This document shows positions 15,016-22,767 of a stretch of 64,000 nt of DNA, in pieces. Position 1 is the first letter of the stretch. The number at the start of each line of letters is the position of its first letter. The notes beneath the pieces were generated by a model. It had not been told where the DNA came from. It made no database searches and saw only the letters and a list, made by a program, of their open reading frames with translations. The position numbers and the translations under genes are program-made. Source of the DNA: CAYSUS01 sp964434165 (GTDB lineage: Bacteria; Planctomycetota; Planctomycetia; Pirellulales; Thermoguttaceae); NCBI GenBank assembly GCA_964434165.1, contig CAYSUS010000001.1, positions 122,725-186,724 of the forward strand. The letters run 5' to 3'.

Positions 15016-18000
15016 ATGAGATGCGCCATCCTGGGGGCGGTACTGCTCGCGTTTACGACCGGCGCTTCGGCACCGGCAGAACACGCTTCACAAGCGGCCG
15101 AACAGTCGGTGGAGCGTGTGCTGGGGGCGTCCGGCATCCATCGCGGACTGGCGGTTCAGGTCGGCTGCGGCGACGGGGGCTTGCTCGCCGCCCTGGGCGC
15201 CCACGAGGGACTCCTCGTTCAGGGCGTGGATACCGATGCGGCGGTCGTCCGGAAGACGCGCAAGTACCTCAGGTCGCGGGGGCTGTGCGGGCGAGTGTCG
15301 GCTGCAGTGTTCGACGGCAAACGGCTGCCGTACGCCGACAATCTGGTCAATCTTCTGGTCTCCTGCGGTCCCACGTCGGTCGACGAAGAAGAGTCATTGC
15401 GCGTGCTGCGGCCCGGCGGCGTGTGCGTCACGCTGGATCCCGCCAACGAAGGTGCCATCTTGGAGACCCGCCGCAAGGCCTGGCCGGAGGATCTGGACGA
15501 GTGGAACCATTTCCTGCACGGGCCGGACAACAACGCGGTGTCGAACGATCGGGTGACCGGACCTCCGCGGTGTCTCCAATGGGTATCGGATCCCGTTTAC
15601 GGCCGTCATCACGATCGCCTGGCGAGCATCAGCGCCATGGTGACCGCCGGCGGTCGGTTGTTCTCGATCGAGGACCGCGCGCCGGCCCTTTCGATCGAAC
15701 TGGCTGCCGAGTGGCGGTTGATCGCCCGCGATGCCTTCAACGGCGTGACGCTGTGGGAGCGGCCGATCGAGGCCTGGCAATCGACGCGCACCGGCTTCCG
15801 CAGCGGGCCGGTGCAGTTGCCGCGGCGTTTGGTGGCCGTTGGCGACCGGGTCTACGTGGCGCTCAACTACGGAGGTCCGCTGTTGCGCCTGGATGCAGCC
15901 ACGGGCGCTACGGAGAAGACGTACGAAGGCACGGAGGGCGTCGACGAGATCCTTTGCTCGGGCGGCACGCTGTATCTCGTCGCCTCGGCGACCGAGGACG
16001 CGAGACAGCGGAGGATTCTGGCCGTTGCCGCCGAGAGCGGTGAAATCCTCTGGGAGAATCGCGAAGGGCCCTGCGCCAGCGTCCTTCCGGCGACACTCGC
16101 CGCCGGCGAGCGCTGCCTCTTCTTTCACGACGGGCAGGCGATGGTCGCGCTCGACCGGCCCACCGGCAAGCTCGCCTGGCGAAAGCCGCTTCCGTCGGTA
16201 TCCAAGAGGCCCTCCTGGTCCGCACCGACGATCGTACATCACCAGGGCGTCGTGCTGTGCGGCGATCGCGCCGTGGAATACCCGGAGCGATGGAAGAAGC
16301 ACCCGGCCCTGGTGTCCGGGATGCTGCAGCATGGCGGTCTGGCAATGGTTACCGCGCTATCGGCGGACGAGGGCGACGTGCTCTGGCAGGACGAAGCGGC
16401 CGAGTGTTTCCACGGGGCCGTCGATATCTTCGTGATCGACGAGATGGCGTGGGTCTCGCGCGGCCCGGCCCGATTCTTCTTCGAGCGGACGCGGCCCATC
16501 CTGGCCAAGGAATTCGGCGAGGACTTCTACATCGAGAAGGTCGCCGGGCGAGACCTCCGCACCGGCGAGGTGACCAAAACGATCGACGCCGCCGAAGCGT
16601 TCACGCGGGCCCATCATCACCGTTGTTTCCGCAACAAGGCCACCCGACGCCACATCATCATGGGACGGACCGGCATCGAGCTCATCGATCTCACGGGCGG
16701 TCCCAGCCTGCGTCACAACTGGACGCGAGGCGCCTGCCAGTACGGCGTGATGCCGGCGAACGGGCTGCTCTACACGCCCCCGCATCCCTGCACGTGCTAC
16801 AACGCCAGCAAGGTCAACGGCTTCTTCGCCTACAGCAGCCGGAAGGAAGCCGTGTGGGAGAAGGACACGGTCGCGCGCCTCCGCAAAGGGCCGGCGTACG
16901 GCGATTCGAGGGACCGGAAACTCGACGCGATTTCCAAAGACTGGCCGACGTATCGCCGCGACAACGCGCGAAGCGGTTGCACGAACGGGTCGGGGCCGGA
17001 GCAGCCGGCGCTGGCTTGGCGCCGGCCGCTGCGGGGGCGGCTTAGCGCTCCGACCTCGGCCGACGGTCGGGTGTTCGTCAGCGCGGTCGATGACCACACG
17101 GTTTACGCACTCGATCTGGACACGGGCGGAATCCTCTGGTCGCACGTCGCCGGCGCCCGGGTCGATTCCCCGCCCACGTACTGGGGCAACCGGGTCTATT
17201 TCGGGTCGGCCGACGGCGCGATCCAATGCCTCCGTGCCGACGACGGCGAGCTGATCTGGCGATTCCTGGGGGCGCCGCAGCAGACGTCCATCGTGGCCCG
17301 GGATCAACTGGAATCGGCCTGGCCCGTCCCGGGAAGCGTGCTGGTCCGCGAGGGATCGGTCTTCGCCCTGGCCGGCCGCAGCTCGAACCTCGACGGCGGC
17401 ATGTACTTCGTCAAGCTCGATGCGTTGACTGGCCTTCCGCAGCGGATCAAGCAGATCTGCTCGCGGGACCTGAAGACCGGGCGGCAGGCCGAAGAGACGA
17501 TCGACAATCTCTACATGCCGGGCCTGCTGTACGACATCCCGTCGAGCAAGGGCGAGTCCCTCTTCGTGCGCGAGACGCGTCTGTCGCTCGACGGCGAGAT
17601 GATCGCCCAGCCGCAGCAGCACCTGTACAGCGTCGGGGGCTTCCTCGACGACACCTGGTGGCATCGCTACTACACGATCTACGGCACCCGGTTCCGGAAC
17701 GGGCCGGGAGGCGGCATCGGCCGATCGGGAGGCGATCCCGCCGGTCGGCTTCTGGTCTGCGACGGACTGCGCGTTTACGGCTACGGCCGCGCGGACCGGC
17801 AGACCTATCACCTGTTCTGTGTCACGGTCGATGGTGCCGAACCCGGCGGTGATTCCGCGCGGGCCGGTGGGAAGGGGGCGGCGCGACGCAGGCAGGCCCG
17901 GGCAAACACGGTCTGGTCCGACCCCGAGTCTCCGATCATGGTCCGAGCCATGATCCTCACCGGCGCCGGCCACAAGGAGCAGGAAAGAGCCGGGAGGCTG

Positions 18001-18210
18001 GTGCTGGCCGGGCCGCCTGCCCGGGGCTTCTTCGATTCCGGGATCCTGCGGGGAGAGGAAGGCGGCCTGCTGGGCGTCGTCGATGCCGCCACCGGCGAGG
18101 GCCTCTCGCGGATGTCCATCGAGGCGCCCCCGGTCTTCGACGGCATGTGCGCCGCGCGTGGTCGTGTCGTGCTCAGTCTCCGGTCGGGCGTCATCGCGTG
18201 TTACAAGTGA
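15016..18210 (+). CDS. Exported methyltransferase-like domain fused to PQQ propeller
   Basis: The 1064 residues begin with a signal peptide (MRCAILGAVLLAFTTGASA). Residues about 30-165 form a class I SAM-methyltransferase-like domain: motif I VQVGCGDGGLLAALG, an acidic end of strand 2 (VDTDAAVV), FDGKRLPYADNLVNLL, and the motif VLRPGGVCVTLDP. The rest is a long PQQ/BamB-like propeller (ARDAFNGVTLWERPIE, AVAAESGEILWENREG, ALDLDTGGILWSHVAG, CLRADDGELIWRFLG) that ends with a conserved blade. An exported SAM-dependent enzyme would lack cofactor, so the fold is probably structural or binds another ligand. The start ATG follows GGGAGACGACC. It is monocistronic. Confidence 0.78.
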   Translation: MRCAILGAVLLAFTTGASAPAEHASQAAEQSVERVLGASGIHRGLAVQVGCGDGGLLAALGAHEGLLVQGVDTDAAVVRKTRKYLRSRGLCGRVSAAVFDGKRLPYADNLVNLLVSCGPTSVDEEESLRVLRPGGVCVTLDPANEGAILETRRKAWPEDLDEWNHFLHGPDNNAVSNDRVTGPPRCLQWVSDPVYGRHHDRLASISAMVTAGGRLFSIEDRAPALSIELAAEWRLIARDAFNGVTLWERPIEAWQSTRTGFRSGPVQLPRRLVAVGDRVYVALNYGGPLLRLDAATGATEKTYEGTEGVDEILCSGGTLYLVASATEDARQRRILAVAAESGEILWENREGPCASVLPATLAAGERCLFFHDGQAMVALDRPTGKLAWRKPLPSVSKRPSWSAPTIVHHQGVVLCGDRAVEYPERWKKHPALVSGMLQHGGLAMVTALSADEGDVLWQDEAAECFHGAVDIFVIDEMAWVSRGPARFFFERTRPILAKEFGEDFYIEKVAGRDLRTGEVTKTIDAAEAFTRAHHHRCFRNKATRRHIIMGRTGIELIDLTGGPSLRHNWTRGACQYGVMPANGLLYTPPHPCTCYNASKVNGFFAYSSRKEAVWEKDTVARLRKGPAYGDSRDRKLDAISKDWPTYRRDNARSGCTNGSGPEQPALAWRRPLRGRLSAPTSADGRVFVSAVDDHTVYALDLDTGGILWSHVAGARVDSPPTYWGNRVYFGSADGAIQCLRADDGELIWRFLGAPQQTSIVARDQLESAWPVPGSVLVREGSVFALAGRSSNLDGGMYFVKLDALTGLPQRIKQICSRDLKTGRQAEETIDNLYMPGLLYDIPSSKGESLFVRETRLSLDGEMIAQPQQHLYSVGGFLDDTWWHRYYTIYGTRFRNGPGGGIGRSGGDPAGRLLVCDGLRVYGYGRADRQTYHLFCVTVDGAEPGGDSARAGGKGAARRRQARANTVWSDPESPIMVRAMILTGAGHKEQERAGRLVLAGPPARGFFDSGILRGEEGGLLGVVDAATGEGLSRMSIEAPPVFDGMCAARGRVVLSLRSGVIACYK

Positions 18211-18557
18211 GTCGTGGCCTCCGATGGCCTCGATGCCCTTTTGCGTGGGTCGGTGGCAGCGCTACTCACGGCGCCGTGCATGGGCAACGGGCTCCAGTCG
18301 CGTGCCTGGAGATGGCTTGGCCGACCCGACGCGTTAAGGGGCCAGCGGCCGGTGGCGGAAGCCGTCGTGTCGAGCCCTTGCGCTTCCCGTGGCGAAAAGG
18401 CGGGGCGCAGGGCGTGCCAGCCGACCGGCTTGAAGCTGGAAACGTCCATGTTCGGCTGGAGCACGATCCAGCCCCCGTTCGTGGATTGGTAGTTGAGGCG
18501 GACGTGCTGCTTCTCGTTCACGATGCGGAGCGCGTTGCGGACTTCACTGGCGCGCAA
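18201..18557 (-). other. Weak small ORF or gene remnant downstream of tolC
   Basis: A TTG-initiated frame overlapping the 3' end of tolC reads SEVRNALRIVNEKQHVRLNY and onward for about 50 codons. It has almost exclusively G/C third positions, as real genes here do (18395-18545). It then decays into low-quality sequence until a stop at 18201. No family is recognised. It may be a truncated gene, a frameshifted continuation after the tolC stop, or a short translated ORF. The remaining gap 18211-18394 holds nothing recognisable. Confidence 0.3.
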
Positions 18558-19971
18558 CGCCCTGTCCGGAAGTCACCGCGCAACCGACCGCGCGCTCCAG
18601 CGAGGCCAACGCCTGTTCGCTGAGAGCCAGATGACGGTGGCGTTCGATCCGATACTGAAGCAGGGTGCGGTACACGTCCATGAGTTGCTGGAACTCCGCG
18701 CGGCCAGCGCGGTAAGACTCCATCGCCAGGCCGAGGGTCTCCTCGGCGCGGGGGAGGATCTCGCTCTGGAGGATCGCCATCGTTCGATGATGCTCGCGGA
18801 ACTGAGAGTGAAGCGTCTCGATTTCGATCTGGAACCGATCGCGAGTAGCGTCATAGCGACGCGCCGTGGCGCACAGGTTGCTTTCCGCTTCCCGCACGGC
18901 CGCGTGGAGGCGCTGCCGGTAGATCGGGAGGTTGACGCCTACGCCGATCGAGTAGGCGTCCCGGCCGTTCGCCACCGGACTCAGGCCCCGGTCGCCCATT
19001 TCGTACCAGTTGAAGCTGGTGGCCACGTCGGGCCAGTACTCCCGAGTCGCCAGGTCCACGGCCGCTCGATCGCGGGCCAACTCCCGGCGCAGCGCCTGAT
19101 ACTCGGGCTGGCACGTCTCGGCCAGTCCCACGAGGGTCTCCGCCTGGCTTTCCACTCGGCTGCGATCGATCCGCGGCACGGCCACGATCTCCGTGCGGGG
19201 CGGCAGGTGCATCGCGCCGGCCAGGCGAGCCTGGGCCTGGCGCACGGCCTCCTCCAGCTTGACCAGGTCGGTCTTCAGTCTGGCCAGCTCCACTTGCGCC
19301 TGAAAGACACTCTCCAGCCCCACCTTGCCGGCACTGGCCTCGTACTTCGTCCTGGCGACGGCGATCACGTCCTCCAGAGGTCGCTCCAGCCTCCGAGTCT
19401 CGGTGACCGCGCGCTGTGCGAAGTAGAGGTCGAAGTAGGCGAGCTTCACCTGCTCGATGACCCGCAGCTCGGTCGATGCGACGCGCGAGAAGGCGGCCAT
19501 CGAATCGTACTGGGCGACTTGACCGCGCAGCGCCCGTTTGCCGAACCACGGGAACTTCTGGGAAAGGCTCATCGCCACCTGCTGGGGGCCGGCCGCCGTC
19601 TGGACCTCCTCGAGGAAGACCGTGGTCAACAGCGTGGGATCAGGCAGCGACTTGGCCTGGGGAACCCGGGCGGCGAGCGACCGCGCGCGGAACCGCGCCG
19701 CCTGAACCTCGCGGTTGTTCGCCACTGCGAAGACGATCAGCGCATCGAGGGCTGTCGGCCCGGTGAAGTCCGCGCGGGGGTCGCCGGCGACCGATCCGGG
19801 ACGGCCCGCCGCCTCCGCCGCGGGAGCAACGGACTCGCTTGGTGCGGAATCGAATCTCCGATCGCTTGGCACCCCGTGAGTGTTCGCATCATTCGGGTCC
19901 TGCCCGTACACCAGGCCGACACCTGCCCGCATTAACGCCATCGCAACGAGCGCGTGCCCAAGAAGTCTCAT
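18544..19971 (-). CDS. TolC-family outer-membrane efflux channel
   Basis: The 475 residues begin MRLLGHALVAMALMRAGVG, a signal peptide ending near VYGQ. The protein has the duplicated long-helix architecture of outer-membrane factors: LDALIVFAVANNREVQAARF; SLPDPTLLTTVFLEEVQT; QVELARLKTDLVKLEEAVRQ; and the second half from EREL-type helices through SVGVNLPIYRQRLHAAVREA to VYRTLLQYRIERHRHL. It would form the outer-membrane duct for the CusBA pump encoded divergently at 20965-26273. I choose ATG 19971 (GGGGAGACAGG just upstream) over an in-frame start about 55 residues earlier, because only this places the signal peptide first. Confidence 0.85.
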   Translation of the reverse strand: MRLLGHALVAMALMRAGVGLVYGQDPNDANTHGVPSDRRFDSAPSESVAPAAEAAGRPGSVAGDPRADFTGPTALDALIVFAVANNREVQAARFRARSLAARVPQAKSLPDPTLLTTVFLEEVQTAAGPQQVAMSLSQKFPWFGKRALRGQVAQYDSMAAFSRVASTELRVIEQVKLAYFDLYFAQRAVTETRRLERPLEDVIAVARTKYEASAGKVGLESVFQAQVELARLKTDLVKLEEAVRQAQARLAGAMHLPPRTEIVAVPRIDRSRVESQAETLVGLAETCQPEYQALRRELARDRAAVDLATREYWPDVATSFNWYEMGDRGLSPVANGRDAYSIGVGVNLPIYRQRLHAAVREAESNLCATARRYDATRDRFQIEIETLHSQFREHHRTMAILQSEILPRAEETLGLAMESYRAGRAEFQQLMDVYRTLLQYRIERHRHLALSEQALASLERAVGCAVTSGQGVARQ

Positions 19972-20348
19972 TCCTGTCTCCCCGAGAAGACGCCGACCCG
20001 GCAGAAATCGCAGGCTCCGGCTCTTTCCTATCTTCGGCATTTGCGGAACGATCGCTTCGGCCCGTCGCAGCCACACGACGAACCTTTGTAAGTTAAACTT
20101 AAACAATGACTTGCGTCCCAACCGCCAGGAGTGCAATCGCGCGGCCCACGCATTCCGGTGGGGGGGGCGCGGCCGGAGATCCGCGTTGAAACAGGCCGCG
20201 CATGGCGAAACCGCCGCGGGCCGGGGTTCTGTGCGCCAACCGCGTGAGAGTCTCGCGGATACAATTCCGCAAGTGGAGGGCTACTCCGCGGCCCGTAAGC
20301 CGATCCGCTCCGCGGGGCTGCTTGAGGTCGAAACTCGGGAGTACGTTC
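19972..20348. promoter_or_regulatory. Divergent regulatory region of the metal-efflux locus
   Basis: This 377-base gap lies between tolC (minus) and the Cys-rich protein gene (plus). It contains an AT-rich island (20085-20110) in otherwise GC-rich DNA, with the 13-base palindrome at 20089-20101. Nearer the plus-strand gene, a TACAAT (20260-20265) is framed by the inverted repeat GCGGA-N6-TCCGC (20256-20271). No clear -35 element was found for either direction. Confidence 0.5.
20089..20101. promoter_or_regulatory. 13-bp palindrome, candidate operator
   Basis: TAAGTTAAACTTA is a perfect inverted repeat around a central A, in the middle of the divergent intergenic region of a metal-efflux locus. 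It is a plausible binding site for a dimeric metal-sensing repressor, but no regulator gene is encoded nearby. Confidence 0.45.
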
Positions 20349-20747
20349 GTGCGCGAGAAGAGCACATCAACCCTGCTGATCTGGCTGACGGCCATTGCGA
20401 CCCCGCTCCAGACGTCGTGGGCGATCGATTGTGGTTGCTCATCGGGCCGCGCGCGCGGATCGGTGCCCGCCTGCTGCGAGGCCTCCACCGAGCCAGGCCT
20501 GAGTACCGGCTGCCCGTGCGGGTCGGACTGCCAGTGCGCGGCGCGCAGTGAATCCCCGACGCCGCAGCCCGCGCCGGACCCCGACAATGGGCGCAGCCAG
20601 TCCGACCTGGCTTTGGCAGTCGATCTCAGCCTCTCAAGGGCCGTCGTACCTCCCAGCGGGACCCCCCAACGCGGCGTCGAGGCCAACTCTGCCTTCTTCC
20701 CGTCGGGCGCGCAGAAATGCGTGCTTCTCTGCCGGTTCACGCTCTGA
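20349..20747 (+). CDS. Small secreted Cys-rich protein of metal-efflux locus (GTG start)
   Basis: The product has 132 residues from GTG 20349, with GGGAG seven bases upstream. A signal peptide (STSTLLIWLTAIATPLQTSW) is followed at once by a Cys cluster: IDCGCSSG, PACCEAS, then GCPCGSDCQCA. These are eight cysteines between residues 28 and 63. A Pro-rich linker follows, and the tail AQKCVLLCRFTL ends exactly at the stop. The position directly upstream of cusB and cusA, the export signal and the cysteine spacing suggest a periplasmic metal-binding or metal-sensing factor. No named family is recognised. The upstream in-frame ATG at 20202 adds a basic segment without a signal peptide and is less likely. 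Confidence 0.65.
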   Translation: MREKSTSTLLIWLTAIATPLQTSWAIDCGCSSGRARGSVPACCEASTEPGLSTGCPCGSDCQCAARSESPTPQPAPDPDNGRSQSDLALAVDLSLSRAVVPPSGTPQRGVEANSAFFPSGAQKCVLLCRFTL

Positions 20748-20964
20748 GCCGCGGGCTGACAGGCGAGGTGCGCGCCCCCCGTGGCGCCAGCCCTCGGTCC
20801 ACGCCCGGCGAAGCAGCGCTGGCCCTCGCCATTCTCACTGCATACGGCCCGCAACACGGTCGCCTGCGCCCGTGCCGCGCGGAGCGCAGCGGCACGCGAT
20901 ATGCAACGGGAGACGGCGCGAGACGACCGTACCAGCAACTCCTCGACGATCTGCGAGGGACAGA

Positions 20965-22767
20965 ATGACCGAACAAGCCAAATCCAACGGGTGGCGCGCG
21001 ATCCTGGCGGGGTTCATGCTATTGCTCAGGCCCGCGCTTCTCCTGGGCGCGGGCATCCTGCTGATCGTCACACTTGGTGTGGCGCAGCGCCTCGGATGGA
21101 TCGAAAGCGACGGGGGCGGGCAGGCTCAGCCCCAAGCGGCTGCAAAGCCCGGCGGCACTCTCTACGTCTGCCCGATGATGTGCACCCCGCCCCTGAGCGA
21201 GCCTGGCCGGTGCCCCGTGTGCGGCATGGAGCTGCGCCCGACTTCGGCCGGCGGCAGCGGGGGCGACGCGAGGGCGATCACCATCGATCCGGCGACTCGC
21301 CGCGTGGCCAACATCCAAACGGCCCCAGTCCAGTCGAAGGCCGTCACGCGGCCGATTCGCGCGGTGGGAAGGATCAGCTACGACGAAGGCAAATTGAAGA
21401 TGCTCGCCGCGTACGTGGACGGACGAATCGATCGGCTGTACGCCGACTACACGGGCGTGATCGTCAGCCGGGGAGACGAGCTGGCGCTTCTCTACTCGCC
21501 CGAGCTGTACGCGGCGCAGAGCGAGCTCCTGGCTGCCCAGCGAGCGGCCCGGGATACGAAGTCGCCCCTCTATGCAGGCACGCTGAGCTCCCAGGACCTG
21601 GCGGCCAGCGCGCGGCAGAAGCTCCTCGACCTTGGCATGACGCCACGGCAGATCGAGCAGCTCGAGCGAACCGGCCGGCCGGAGACGCGCATCAAGCTGG
21701 TCGCGCCGATCCACGGCACGGTCATCGACCGCCTGGCTGCCGAGGGGGAGTACGTGAAGACGGGGCAGGCCATCTACCGCCTGGCCGATCTGTCGACCGT
21801 GTGGCTGATGCTGGAACTCTTTCCTGAGCACGCGGCCGCGGTCCGCTATGGGCAGCGTGTCCAGGCCCAAGTGGAGTCGCTGCCGGGCGAGACGTTTGCC
21901 GGGCGCGTCGCCTTCATCGATCCGACCGTCGATCCGCGAACCCGCACCATCGGCGTGCGCGTGGTGTTGAAGAACGAGGACGGGCGTCTGAAGGTGGGCG
22001 ATTATGCCACGGCCCGGATCAAGGCACCTGTGGTCACGGGCCGCCAAACCGCGGACCTCATCTACGACCCGGAGCTGGCCGGCAAGTGGGTCAGTCCGAG
22101 GCATCCCCACGTGATCGAGGACGGCCCCGGCCAATGCAAGGTCTGCGGCATCGATCTCGTCCCCGCCTCGCGGCTGGGATTCACTTCGGAGCCCGTCGCC
22201 GACCGCAAGGAGCTGGTCGTGCCCCGCAGCGCCGTCTTGATGGCCGGCGATCACAGCGTCGTGTACGTGGAGACGGAGCCCGGCCGATTCGAGCTGCGCC
22301 AGGTCGCGCTCGGGCCAGGCGTCGGCGAGGAGATCGTCCTGCTGGACGGCGTCCAGGCCGGCGAGGAGGTGGCGACCAACGGCAACTTCCTGATCGACTC
22401 GCAGATGCAGCTTTCGGGCAAACCGTCGCTGATCGACCCAGCCAAGGCGCAGACTTCGCAGGAGGAGAGCCAGGACGCCACGATCGATGCCGCCCTGGCC
22501 AGGCTCTCGGAAGAGGACCGCAGGCTCGCCCGCCTGCAGCGCATCTGCCCGGTGAGCAAGGCCCCGCTCGGGTCGATGGGCCCACCGAAGAAGGTGCAGG
22601 TGGACGGACGCTCGGTGTTCATCTGTTGCGAGGGCTGCCGCAAGCCGCTGCTGGACGATCCTGACAAATACCTCGCCGTGCTGGAGGCGGCGAAGAAGCG
22701 GAGGCAGAAGCCGAGCGAAGAAAACAAGCCGCCCGAAGCGCCCAACGAGCGGGAGGTCTCGCCATGA
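20965..22767 (+). CDS. cusB: Periplasmic adaptor of heavy-metal RND efflux pump (CusB-like)
   Basis: The 600 residues have one N-terminal membrane anchor (about 15-38). A heavy-metal-binding domain follows at about 65-95 (VCPMMCTPPLSEPGRCPVCG). The membrane-fusion barrel, lipoyl and hairpin domains come next (MLAAYVDGRIDRLYADYTGV; KLVAPIHGTVIDRLAAEGEY). A second metal-binding motif lies at about 376-400 (HPHVIEDGPGQCKVCGIDL). The C-terminal domain at about 525-570 is TRASH/YHS-like (RICPVSKAPLG, FICCEGCRKPLLDDPDKYLA). Three metal-binding modules in one adaptor is more than in E. coli CusB. I start at ATG 20965 with GAGGGAC upstream; the long open frame before it is noise. It overlaps cusA by four bases. 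Confidence 0.92.
   Translation: MTEQAKSNGWRAILAGFMLLLRPALLLGAGILLIVTLGVAQRLGWIESDGGGQAQPQAAAKPGGTLYVCPMMCTPPLSEPGRCPVCGMELRPTSAGGSGGDARAITIDPATRRVANIQTAPVQSKAVTRPIRAVGRISYDEGKLKMLAAYVDGRIDRLYADYTGVIVSRGDELALLYSPELYAAQSELLAAQRAARDTKSPLYAGTLSSQDLAASARQKLLDLGMTPRQIEQLERTGRPETRIKLVAPIHGTVIDRLAAEGEYVKTGQAIYRLADLSTVWLMLELFPEHAAAVRYGQRVQAQVESLPGETFAGRVAFIDPTVDPRTRTIGVRVVLKNEDGRLKVGDYATARIKAPVVTGRQTADLIYDPELAGKWVSPRHPHVIEDGPGQCKVCGIDLVPASRLGFTSEPVADRKELVVPRSAVLMAGDHSVVYVETEPGRFELRQVALGPGVGEEIVLLDGVQAGEEVATNGNFLIDSQMQLSGKPSLIDPAKAQTSQEESQDATIDAALARLSEEDRRLARLQRICPVSKAPLGSMGPPKKVQVDGRSVFICCEGCRKPLLDDPDKYLAVLEAAKKRRQKPSEENKPPEAPNEREVSP

Noticed and set aside
20099..20938. Minus-strand frame of 279 codons in the metal locus
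   Set aside because: It is antisense to the Cys-rich protein gene, which has a signal peptide, a ribosome-binding site and cysteine clusters.
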